Positions 1 to 5,516 of a stretch of DNA of 5,867 nt are shown here, one piece after another. Below the pieces are notes generated by a model that made no database searches, was not told the origin of the DNA, and saw only the letters and a list, made by a program, of their open reading frames with translations. The position numbers and the translations under genes are program-made. The stretch spans positions 1 through 5,867 of the forward strand of contig CATPBY010000179.1 of the NCBI GenBank assembly GCA_955652845.1, read 5' to 3'. Source of the stretch: an uncultured Terriglobales bacterium (GTDB lineage: Bacteria; Acidobacteriota; Terriglobia; Terriglobales; Acidobacteriaceae). Position 1 is the first letter of the stretch; every line of letters begins with the position of its first letter.

Positions 1-153
1 CAATGCCTCGGGTCGAAGAGTCCGTGATGGATGGCTTCCGGCGCTAAAAGCAGTGAAATGGGACCAGCCTTTAAAGTTCATGATTGCCTCGGCCATGATC
101 GAACGGGCCGAATTTCCAGTACACAAAAATAAGACGTTGTAATGTCGGCCCAT
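1..153 (-). CDS. arsC: Arsenate reductase ArsC, LMW-phosphatase type (partial, N-terminal 51 codons)
   Basis: Only the first 51 codons are in the window; the gene runs off the left edge. The start is the ATG read from 153. The N-terminus reads VLFLCTGNSARSIMAEA at residues 7-23. This contains the CX5R phosphate-binding loop (Cys11 to Arg17) of the low-molecular-weight protein tyrosine phosphatase fold, and the CTGNSARS form is typical of thioredoxin-coupled arsenate reductases. In that family the loop Cys attacks arsenate and further cysteines downstream relay the disulfide; those lie outside the window. The gene starts 10 bp after the arsM stop on the same strand, so it is the third gene of an arsR-arsM-arsC operon. 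Its start has no clear Shine-Dalgarno sequence (upstream is GCTAAAACC), so it may depend on translation of arsM. Expected role: cytoplasmic reduction of arsenate to arsenite. A plain tyrosine phosphatase is possible but unlikely in this context. Confidence 0.9.
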   Translation of the reverse strand, partial: MGRHYNVLFLCTGNSARSIMAEAIMNFKGWSHFTAFSAGSHPSRTLRPEAL

Positions 154-163
154 GGTTTTAGCG

Positions 164-1009
164 TCAACTACAGCAGGTCGAACCGCAGCACGATGGCTTC
201 ACGCCTCGTATGAAAGCACTCATGAACTTGCCATCGACCCGCGGGGCGATCGCATCCATATTGAGGATCAGGCCTGCGAGAAATTCCCGGGCATCTTCGA
301 TGCGATAAATTCTGGTTGGCTCGATTTCAATCTGCTCAAATCCAGCCGACAACAGTTTGCTGCGATACTCGCTTTCTTCCAGCGCCCCGGCCAAGCAACC
401 CACCCACAGAAGGACGCTCTGGCGAATTTCGGGAAGCATTTCGCCGCGAGTAACCACATCGGAGACGGCAAAGCGGCCGCCGGGCTTAAGAACTCGAAAC
501 GCTTCTCGCAAGACGCGATCTTTGTCAGCCGAGAGATTTATGACGCAGTTGGAAATCACCACGTCGACGGAATTGTCAGGCAGAGGTATGTGTTCAATCT
601 CGCCTTTCAGAAACTCGACGTTCTCAACTCCAGCCTTGCGCTTATTTTCATTTGCCAAGGCGAGCATTTCGTCGGTCATGTCCAGACCGTAGGCCTTCCC
701 TGCCGTCCCAACACGTTTGGCAGAGAGCAGGACATCGATACCTCCGCCCGAGCCTAGATCGAGGACAACCTCCCCGGGATTCAGTTTGGCCAGCGCGGTT
801 GGATTGCCGCAGCCCAGGGAGGCCAGCATGGCTTCTTGCGGAACCTGGTTGGCTTGCGCCGCGTCGTACAGGTTCGATGTGATCGGATCACAACAGCCGA
901 TCCCTGTGGCTGGACCGGCGCCACAGCACGAACTACCCCCGGTAGTGGCGCGTAACGCCGCCTGTCCATATTTTTCTTTTACAACTTGCTTGATATCTGT
1001 GCCGCTCAT
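164..1009 (-). CDS. arsM: Arsenite S-adenosylmethionine methyltransferase ArsM
   Basis: A 281-residue cytoplasmic methyltransferase that transfers methyl groups from SAM to As(III). The class I Rossmann core is clear: motif I VLDLGSGGGID at 82-92, the acidic end of strand 2 GLDMTDEML at 108-116, and RVLKPGGRFAVSD at 172-184. Four cysteines sit where ArsM enzymes carry their catalytic and As-binding set: Cys39/Cys40 (GCCDP), Cys67 (GCGNP), Cys155 (NCVINL) and Cys205 (GCLAGA). They correspond in order to Cys44, 72, 174 and 224 of the Cyanidioschyzon enzyme. Extra cysteine pairs occur at 28-29 and in the tail CCGSTCC at 274-280. The start at 1009 is chosen because AGGAGGT lies 6-7 nt upstream; a 23-residue upstream extension exists but lacks that support and overlaps arsR. 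The gene begins 11 bp after arsR and ends 10 bp before arsC, so it is the middle gene of the operon and should be induced by arsenite through ArsR. Confidence 0.95.
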   Translation of the reverse strand: MSGTDIKQVVKEKYGQAALRATTGGSSCCGAGPATGIGCCDPITSNLYDAAQANQVPQEAMLASLGCGNPTALAKLNPGEVVLDLGSGGGIDVLLSAKRVGTAGKAYGLDMTDEMLALANENKRKAGVENVEFLKGEIEHIPLPDNSVDVVISNCVINLSADKDRVLREAFRVLKPGGRFAVSDVVTRGEMLPEIRQSVLLWVGCLAGALEESEYRSKLLSAGFEQIEIEPTRIYRIEDAREFLAGLILNMDAIAPRVDGKFMSAFIRGVKPSCCGSTCCS

Positions 1010-1015
1010 CTTGTG

Positions 1016-1022
1016 ACCTCCT
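1016..1022 (-). promoter_or_regulatory. Strong Shine-Dalgarno sequence for arsM
   Basis: The minus-strand sequence AGGAGGT lies 6 nt before the arsM ATG and overlaps the first bases of the arsR TAG stop codon. It fixes the arsM start at 1009 and places termination of arsR next to initiation of arsM. Confidence 0.85.
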
Positions 1023-1380
1023 ACCTGCAGAGTTGAACGATCTGTTCGGGCTTGACTGCCTTGTTGCGCGTGCAACATTCGGCGTACAAGAACCGCAATA
1101 GCTGCTGCAGCGCTTCCGTGTTCGCCGTGTAATGGAGAAACGTGCTTTCCCGGCGCACCTGAACCAGGCCCTCGTTCTTTAGTTTGTCGAGATGGTGCGA
1201 CAGGGTTGAGTTTGGGATGTCCAGGTCTTCCTGAATTTCGCCGACCACCAGACCATCCGGATGGGCCGACAGCAGCAACTGCATAATCCGAAGTCGCGGC
1301 TCTGTTCCCATGGCGGAGAACATATCGGCGTATTTCGCTACCTGTCGTGCGGATGGATTGGATCGCGTCGCTGTTGGCAT
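1021..1380 (-). CDS. arsR: ArsR/SmtB-family arsenic-responsive repressor
   Basis: A 119-residue winged-helix regulator. The family core is visible: FSAMGTEPRLRIMQLL at 21-36, the recognition helix region IPNSTLSHHLDKLKNEGLV at 55-73, and the wing VRRESTFLHYT at 75-85. It should bind DNA as a dimer and leave it when As(III) is bound. The classic ELCVCDL metal site of plasmid-type ArsR is absent; the equivalent stretch reads VVGEIQEDL at 45-53. The only cysteines are the pair Cys102-Cys103 (LYAECCTRN) and Cys118 next to the end. This resembles the C-terminal three-cysteine arrangement described for Acidithiobacillus ferrooxidans ArsR. The ATG at 1380 is chosen because residues upstream of it do not look like the family and because the promoter and operator lie directly over that codon. 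It is the first gene of the arsR-arsM-arsC operon and is probably autoregulated. Confidence 0.93.
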   Translation of the reverse strand: MPTATRSNPSARQVAKYADMFSAMGTEPRLRIMQLLLSAHPDGLVVGEIQEDLDIPNSTLSHHLDKLKNEGLVQVRRESTFLHYTANTEALQQLLRFLYAECCTRNKAVKPEQIVQLCR

Positions 1381-1402
1381 ATTTCCATAATTGCAGAAAT
1401 AT
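1379..1402. promoter_or_regulatory. Probable ArsR operator (24-bp dyad)
   Basis: Perfect 7-bp arms ATATTTC (1379-1385) and GAAATAT (1396-1402) flank a 10-bp centre that has AATT exactly on the symmetry axis. The dyad covers the predicted -10 of arsR and touches its start codon. AT-rich dyads of about this size are the usual binding sites of ArsR/SmtB dimers. Binding here would block RNA polymerase directly. The match is by inspection only; no footprint is known to me. Confidence 0.75.
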
Positions 1403-1415
1403 AGGGAATAGTCAA
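1387..1415 (-). promoter_or_regulatory. Predicted sigma-70-like promoter of the arsR operon
   Basis: On the minus strand, TTGACT (1410-1415) is followed by a 17-bp spacer and AATTAT (1387-1392). This gives a -35 matching 5 of 6 and a -10 matching 4 of 6 consensus positions. The arsR ATG begins 7 nt after the -10, so the transcript would start at or within a base or two of the start codon and be leaderless. No Shine-Dalgarno sequence is seen, which fits. Confidence 0.65.
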
Positions 1416-1511
1416 GCGGCGCCTTGCAAGCGGGATCGGACCACATTCCTCTGCTGCTTGCGATTTCGCCTACCGGGTCCCGCGTCGCTCCCTCTCGCGT
1501 ATCATCTCAAC

Positions 1512-1540
1512 TTGGTTCCCGCTGGCAATGCCGCTACACT
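1512..1540 (+). promoter_or_regulatory. Predicted promoter of the DUF3467-glycosyltransferase pair
   Basis: TTGGTT (1512-1517), a 17-bp spacer and TACACT (1535-1540) form a plausible sigma-70-like promoter. The ATG of the next gene is at 1550, only 9 nt after the -10, so the leader would be a few bases at most. There is no Shine-Dalgarno sequence before that ATG, which agrees with leaderless initiation. The -10 sits inside a 15-bp palindrome. Confidence 0.5.
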
Positions 1541-1547
1541 GTGTAGC
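1533..1547. repeat. 15-bp palindrome over the -10 of the DUF3467 gene
   Basis: GCTACAC (1533-1539) and GTGTAGC (1541-1547) are perfect 7-bp inverted arms around a single T. It ends 2 bp before the ATG. It is placed like an operator; an RNA hairpin is unlikely because a loop of one base cannot form and most of it would lie upstream of the transcript start. The binding factor is unknown. Confidence 0.5.
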
Positions 1548-1549
1548 CT

Positions 1550-1846
1550 ATGGCGAACGCAACCCAGCCCAACATCAAACTGGTCAACCGTCCCGACTAT
1601 CGCGAGAGCTATGCCAACAGCGTGCAGGTGCGGGTGAATGTGTGGGACTTTTTCCTGGTGTTTGGCACACTGCAGCAGCAGAGTGAAACCCAGGTTGACG
1701 TTCAGAATTTTCAGGGCATTTACCTGAGCCCGCAACAGGCCAAGGCGTTGACTGCCATCCTGCAGCAGAACGTGGCCGGTTATGAAAGCACATTCGGCGA
1801 GATCAAACTTGATCCGCGGATGATGACCCCGGGGCCGGTGCACTAA
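1550..1846 (+). CDS. DUF3467-family small protein
   Basis: A 98-residue soluble protein with no signal peptide or membrane segment. It shows the pattern I associate with DUF3467: YANS at 21-24, WDFFLVFG at 32-39, YLSPQQAKAL at 58-67 and LQQNVAGYESTFGEI at 71-85. The biochemical role of this family is not known to me. The start at 1550 lies directly after a predicted promoter and lacks a Shine-Dalgarno sequence, so leaderless translation is likely. Its TAA stop is followed immediately by the ATG of the membrane glycosyltransferase, which suggests co-translation. It diverges from arsR across a 169-bp region holding both promoters and nothing else recognisable. Confidence 0.85.
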   Translation: MANATQPNIKLVNRPDYRESYANSVQVRVNVWDFFLVFGTLQQQSETQVDVQNFQGIYLSPQQAKALTAILQQNVAGYESTFGEIKLDPRMMTPGPVH

Positions 1847-3448
1847 ATGGCGCCGGAAACGCGCGCCGGGATCAGGGCGCCGCAATTTCATTCCGCAGCG
1901 GTTTTCGCGGTGTTATTTGTTGCAGACTTCTTGCTGCACCTGCCGCTTCTGGGTCTGCCCTACTTCTGGGATGAGGCTGGCTATTACATACCGGCGGCGC
2001 GTGACTTTCTGCTGACCGGTATTCTTGTCCCGCACTCCACTCCATCAAACGCGCACCCTCCGCTGGTGACGGCGTATCTGGCGCTGTGGTGGAAGATTGC
2101 AGGCTACGCTCCTGCGGTAACCCGTACCGCAATGCTGGTGATTGCCGCGTTCTCTCTGCTTGGCATATTCCGGCTGGCGGAAAGGGTCGCCAATCGTGAA
2201 GTCGCAATTGCTGCGACGGTCTGCACCGCGATCTATCCGGTGTTCTTCGCGCAAAGTTCGCTTGCGCATCTGGATCTCGCGGCAGCGGGCCTGACGTTCT
2301 GGGGGTTGCGCTCTTACCTGGATGATCGCCGCCCAGTGACTTTAGTTTGGTTCACCCTGGCGGCGTTAGCCAAGGAAACCGCAATACTCGCGCCTGTGGC
2401 CCTATTCGGCTGGGAGTTGCTATGTACTGTGCTGGCGCGGAAAGACCATTTGGAGACCCTCTGTCTGTTTCCGCGGCGCGGTAGGAGATCGGCTACGCTT
2501 CTGATGCCACTGATTCCTTTGGGGCTGTGGTATGCATATCATTACCAGCGCACCGGTTTCGTATTCGGCAACCCTGAATTCTTCCGCTACAACGTTGAGG
2601 CAACCGTGAACCCTTTACGCATCGTGCTGGCGTTGGGAACGAGGATTTTTCAGGTAGCGGGATATCTAAACCTATACCTGCTCACATTGGCTGCGCTGTT
2701 GGCGATGCGACTCCCGCCGTTGGGTAATGGAAACATCGCGGTAGATGAACGCCCGCGCATCGCCCTGCCGGTGCAATTTGCTTTTCTGGCGGTAATCGTG
2801 ACTTACGTGATGGCGATGGCGGTTGTAGGCGGTGCGGTGCTGGCGCGCTACATGCTGCCGGTGGTTCCACTGGTGATTACTGTTTGCGTGTCCACACTGT
2901 GGCGCCGGGTGCGGCTGTGGCGGGAAGTTGTAGCCATCGTATGCCTGGCATTCGTGGCGGCGATCCTGGTTAATCCTCCCTATGGATTCTCCATGGAGGA
3001 CAATCTTGCCTATCGCGACTATATAAGGCTGCACCAGGAGGCGGAGAATTTCCTGGAGGCGCGCTATCCCATGGCACGGGTGCTAACCGCCTGGCCGGCA
3101 AATGATGAATTGACCCGGCCTTTTCTGGGCTACGTCACGCGGCCTATGCGAGTTCTCCGCGTTGAAAACTTTACCGTCGAGCAGTTGTTGTCGGCTGCGG
3201 ATCTCCGTGCTGGATTCGATGTCGCGCTGGTTTTCTCCACCAAGTACGAGCCGCCACATCCGTTTTTGGAGCGCTGGCGGCAATGGCAGGAGTGGAAAAC
3301 ACGTTTTTTTGGTTATCATCGCGATGTGCCTCCCGCGGCGGCGGCTCAGATTCTGGGTGGCAGGCTCGTCTACTCAGAGAAGCGAAATGGCCAATGGGCG
3401 GCGGTTATCGAGATAGACCAGGTGATCGAGGCACGGAAGCAAGAGTGA
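1847..3448 (+). CDS. ArnT/PMT-type (GT-C fold) membrane glycosyltransferase
   Basis: A 533-residue integral membrane protein with roughly ten or eleven hydrophobic segments between residues 14 and 376, then a soluble C-terminal part of about 155 residues. Features of the lipid-linked-sugar GT-C/PMT_2 group are visible. An acidic pair (Asp42-Glu43, in YFWDEAGYY) follows the first membrane segment, where the catalytic acid of the first outer loop sits. HPPL is at 70-73, AHLDL at 140-144, AKE at 175-177 (with a preceding hydrophobic helix) and ARYMLPVVP at 333-341. Family members move a sugar from a polyprenyl-phosphate donor to a protein or lipid acceptor on the outer face of the inner membrane; the acceptor cannot be told from sequence. 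The start is the ATG directly after the DUF3467 stop. Members with a C-terminal soluble part beginning like YRDYIRLHQEA seem common in soil bacteria, but I cannot name a characterised one. The gene converges on modC with 35 bp between stops. Confidence 0.85.
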   Translation: MAPETRAGIRAPQFHSAAVFAVLFVADFLLHLPLLGLPYFWDEAGYYIPAARDFLLTGILVPHSTPSNAHPPLVTAYLALWWKIAGYAPAVTRTAMLVIAAFSLLGIFRLAERVANREVAIAATVCTAIYPVFFAQSSLAHLDLAAAGLTFWGLRSYLDDRRPVTLVWFTLAALAKETAILAPVALFGWELLCTVLARKDHLETLCLFPRRGRRSATLLMPLIPLGLWYAYHYQRTGFVFGNPEFFRYNVEATVNPLRIVLALGTRIFQVAGYLNLYLLTLAALLAMRLPPLGNGNIAVDERPRIALPVQFAFLAVIVTYVMAMAVVGGAVLARYMLPVVPLVITVCVSTLWRRVRLWREVVAIVCLAFVAAILVNPPYGFSMEDNLAYRDYIRLHQEAENFLEARYPMARVLTAWPANDELTRPFLGYVTRPMRVLRVENFTVEQLLSAADLRAGFDVALVFSTKYEPPHPFLERWRQWQEWKTRFFGYHRDVPPAAAAQILGGRLVYSEKRNGQWAAVIEIDQVIEARKQE

Positions 3449-3483
3449 GCGTAGAGGGCTCTGCAATGCCTCCTCGATGATCT

Positions 3484-4584
3484 TCAAGTTGCCATCAGAT
3501 GGCAGGAATGAGTTTTCACCACCAGCCACACTTCCCCTCCCGGCTGCAGATGGAGCGAATCCCGGGCGGCCAGGGTAAGGTGGACTTCCACTTCCACTCC
3601 ACAATCGATCCTGGCCACCGCGATGACATCGCGTTGGACGAGCGAAAGGATGCGGCCCGGAAGCACATTGCGCGCGCTCAATCCCACCGGCGCCGTCGTC
3701 GCCAGCAGGATGTCGCCGGCGCGAATCCCCACGCGAAGTGCCGAGCCCACCTCAGCCCGCACCAGCGGCGTTTCCAACTCGAGAGCACTGTTCTCGATCT
3801 GGCATGTCATGGTGCCGCGACCGGGGTGCGCGGCAACCACTCGTGCGTTGAAAATGTTTTCGAATCCCGCCAGTTGCGCAACGGTTTCCAGGCGCGGCGC
3901 ACTCATCACCTGATGAGGCGTGCCTTGGGCAATAATCCGGCCGTTTTCCATGACCAGCACCCGCTCCCCCAGGGCGAACACTTCCTCGCGGCTGTGGGTG
4001 ACATAAAGGATGGGAATACTATGGGCCTGGTTCCAGGTCCGCAAGTCGTCGATTATTTTTGACTTTGTGGCCGCGTCGAGAGCCGCCAGCGGTTCGTCGA
4101 GCAGGAGAACGCAGGGGTCGGTCACCAGGGCCCGCGCCAGCGCGACTCTTTGGCGCTCGCCTCCGGAAATCTCCGCCGGTTTACGCGTATGAATATTAGG
4201 GATGCGAAACGATTCAAGAATTGCGCCTGCCCGCCGACGCTTTTCGTTATCATCCAGTCCCGCCAGCCCGTAATGAATGTTTTTGTCGATGGTGAGATGA
4301 TGAAAGAGGGCGAGGTCCTGGAAGACGTATCCGACCCTGCGGGCTCGGATCGCGAGATTTACTCCCTGCGCTTTGTCCACGAAAACCCGGCGTCCGGCTG
4401 TGAGCCGGCCAGAATCCGGAGCGTCCAGGCCGGCAATGCAATTCAGCAGCGTCGTCTTCCCTGCCCCGGACGGGCCAAAAAGAATCGTGATCCCGGGTGG
4501 AATGGCGAACTCTACATGCAGCTCGAAGCCTTGGGCAAAGCGCTTGCGGAGTTGCACGGAAAGAGTGTCATCGGCCGTCCGCAT
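3484..4584 (-). CDS. modC: Molybdate ABC transporter ATP-binding protein ModC
   Basis: A 366-residue cytoplasmic ATPase that powers oxyanion import. Counting from the ATG at 4584: Walker A GPSGAGKTT at 37-45, Q-loop Gln89 in YVFQD, signature SGGERQ at 140-145, Walker B CVLLLDEP at 158-165, D-loop ALD at 168-170 and H-loop His197 in YVTHS. The region from about 302, beginning LSARNVLPGRI and running to the end, matches the TOBE/MOP oxyanion-binding domain of ModC. Full length is close to the E. coli protein. The ATG at 4584 is preferred because the conserved region begins soon after it; an in-frame GTG at 4614 would add 10 residues but has no Shine-Dalgarno sequence. It lies 117 bp downstream of modB in the same direction. 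Sulfate or tungstate specificity is possible, but the TOBE-type tail and the neighbouring ModB favour molybdate or tungstate. Confidence 0.88.
   Translation of the reverse strand: MRTADDTLSVQLRKRFAQGFELHVEFAIPPGITILFGPSGAGKTTLLNCIAGLDAPDSGRLTAGRRVFVDKAQGVNLAIRARRVGYVFQDLALFHHLTIDKNIHYGLAGLDDNEKRRRAGAILESFRIPNIHTRKPAEISGGERQRVALARALVTDPCVLLLDEPLAALDAATKSKIIDDLRTWNQAHSIPILYVTHSREEVFALGERVLVMENGRIIAQGTPHQVMSAPRLETVAQLAGFENIFNARVVAAHPGRGTMTCQIENSALELETPLVRAEVGSALRVGIRAGDILLATTAPVGLSARNVLPGRILSLVQRDVIAVARIDCGVEVEVHLTLAARDSLHLQPGGEVWLVVKTHSCHLMAT
3490..3504. repeat. 15-bp palindrome at the 3' end of modC
   Basis: TGCCATC (3490-3496) and GATGGCA (3498-3504) are perfect 7-bp arms around one A, inside the last codons of modC. 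As RNA it could make a 6-bp stem with a 3-nt loop. There is no T-run on either side, so it is not a standard intrinsic terminator, although it sits between two convergent genes. Confidence 0.45.
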
Positions 4585-4627
4585 TCCGACTCTAACGGCA
4601 TTTTCGGAGATCACGCTTAGAAGCTTA

Positions 4628-4660
4628 AACCACAGAGGACACGAAGGTACACGAAAGGAA
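4628..4660. repeat. Short degenerate tandem repeat in the modB-modC gap
   Basis: After AAC come three similar units on the plus strand: CACAGAGGA (4631-4639), CACGAAGGTA (4640-4649) and CACGAAAGGA (4650-4659). The pattern resembles the dispersed ACCACAGAGGACAC-type repeats found between genes in many bacterial genomes. The 117-bp gap between modB and the modC ATG holds no gene and nothing else I recognise. Genome-wide copy number cannot be judged from this window. Confidence 0.55.
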
Positions 4661-4701
4661 AAAGCACAACCCGGCAGCTTCCGACCGATGTTATAGAGAT
4701 G

Positions 4702-5379
4702 CTACTTACAGAGCCACATCATCCTGCGGTTCCAGGCGTATACCGCCGAAAGCACGACAAAGGAAATCAGCAGCAGGAGCAGCGCAGTCGCATTGGCGGC
4801 GGCAAAGTTGAAGGCCTGGACTTTGTCATAAATATCAATTGACACCGTTCGGGTTACGCCCGGGATATTTCCGCCTACCATCAGAACTACGCCGAATTCT
4901 CCCATGGTGTGGGCGAAACTCAGGGCCACGCCGGTCACCAGTCCGGAAATCGATAGCGGCAGAATTACGCGAAAGAAAGTCCTCAGCCTGGAAGCACCCA
5001 GCGTGGCCGACGCAGCCACCAGCTTCTTGTCGACAGATGCGAATGACGCAGCAAATGGCTGCACCGCAAATGGCAAGCTGTAGATGATGGATCCGATGAC
5101 CAAGCCTTCGAAGGTGAATGCCAGAGTGTGACCTGTGAGTGTCTGCCACCAGCGTCCGACGGGGCTGCGCGGTCCAAGGGCGATAAGAACGTAAAAGCCG
5201 AGAACGGTGGGCGGCAAGACAATGGGCAATGCCACTAACGCTTCGGCCAGAAATTTCCAGCGCCAGCGCGAGAAGGAAAGCCAGTACGCAATGGGGATTC
5301 CTACCGTTAGCAGAATAACGGCGACGACTGCCGCCAAGCGGATTGTCAGCGCGAATGCCTGCCAGTCGATGGAGTTCAA
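4702..5379 (-). CDS. modB: Molybdate ABC transporter permease ModB
   Basis: A 225-residue inner-membrane permease with about five or six membrane segments (clear ones near 10-34, 46-68, 92-112, 143-168 and 195-216). The ATPase-docking EAA loop is visible as ASATLGASRLRTFFRVILP at 123-141, followed by SFAHTMGEFG at 154-163 and NIPGVTRT at 171-178, all typical of ModB. LPIVLPPTVLG at 51-61 is also typical. I start it at the TTG at 5379, which yields NSIDWQAFALTIRL directly after the initiator, aligned with the E. coli ModB N-terminus. A predicted promoter lies just upstream and AGGT precedes the codon. A further TTG at 5451 would add 24 unrelated-looking residues and lie upstream of that promoter. 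No ATG or GTG start exists in the upstream frame. modC follows; modA is not seen. Confidence 0.88.
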   Translation of the reverse strand: MNSIDWQAFALTIRLAAVVAVILLTVGIPIAYWLSFSRWRWKFLAEALVALPIVLPPTVLGFYVLIALGPRSPVGRWWQTLTGHTLAFTFEGLVIGSIIYSLPFAVQPFAASFASVDKKLVAASATLGASRLRTFFRVILPLSISGLVTGVALSFAHTMGEFGVVLMVGGNIPGVTRTVSIDIYDKVQAFNFAAANATALLLLLISFVVLSAVYAWNRRMMWLCK

Positions 5380-5400
5380 TTCTTTTACCTGCCGCGAACC

Positions 5401-5428
5401 AATATACGTAAATGACAGATCTTCCCAA
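5401..5428 (-). promoter_or_regulatory. Predicted promoter of modB
   Basis: On the minus strand, TTGGGA (5423-5428), a 16-bp spacer and TATATT (5401-5406) give a plausible sigma-70-like promoter. It lies about 22 bp upstream of the preferred TTG start of modB and supports that start over the one at 5451. I do not see a convincing ModE-type operator around it. Confidence 0.55.
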
Positions 5429-5500
5429 AGTGGACTTTCGAACTCGCCCAATGTTTGTCCGTCACAACCACGGCGCGCTTCGCAAGGCTAGGCTTGATGC

Positions 5501-5507
5501 AAGGAGG
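5501..5507 (+). promoter_or_regulatory. Shine-Dalgarno sequence of the small HTH gene
   Basis: AAGGAGG ends 9 nt before the ATG at 5517. It selects that start over the in-frame ATG at 5412, which would lie across the modB promoter. Confidence 0.75.
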
Positions 5508-5516
5508 CGTAGAGTC

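Noticed and set aside
152..757. 201-codon plus-strand open frame
   Set aside because: It lies wholly antisense to arsM, has no recognisable domain, and arsM is an unmistakable gene there.
1010..1078. 23-residue N-terminal extension of ArsM
   Set aside because: It overlaps the arsR 3' end, does not resemble the family, and the strong AGGAGGT points to the ATG at 1009.
1381..1446. 22-residue N-terminal extension of ArsR
   Set aside because: It would lie across the predicted promoter and operator, and its sequence is unlike the family.
3490..3504. Intrinsic terminator between the convergent genes
   Set aside because: The palindrome has a short stem, is inside modC coding sequence and has no T-run on either strand.
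3499..4062. 187-codon plus-strand open frame, and a similar one at 4150-4620
   Set aside because: Both are antisense shadows of modC; the products are of biased composition and show no domain.
4628..4660. CRISPR-like array
   Set aside because: The units are about 10 bp, degenerate and without spacers; this is a simple tandem repeat.
5380..5451. 24-residue extension of ModB from the TTG at 5451
   Set aside because: A promoter falls inside it, and the family alignment begins after the TTG at 5379.
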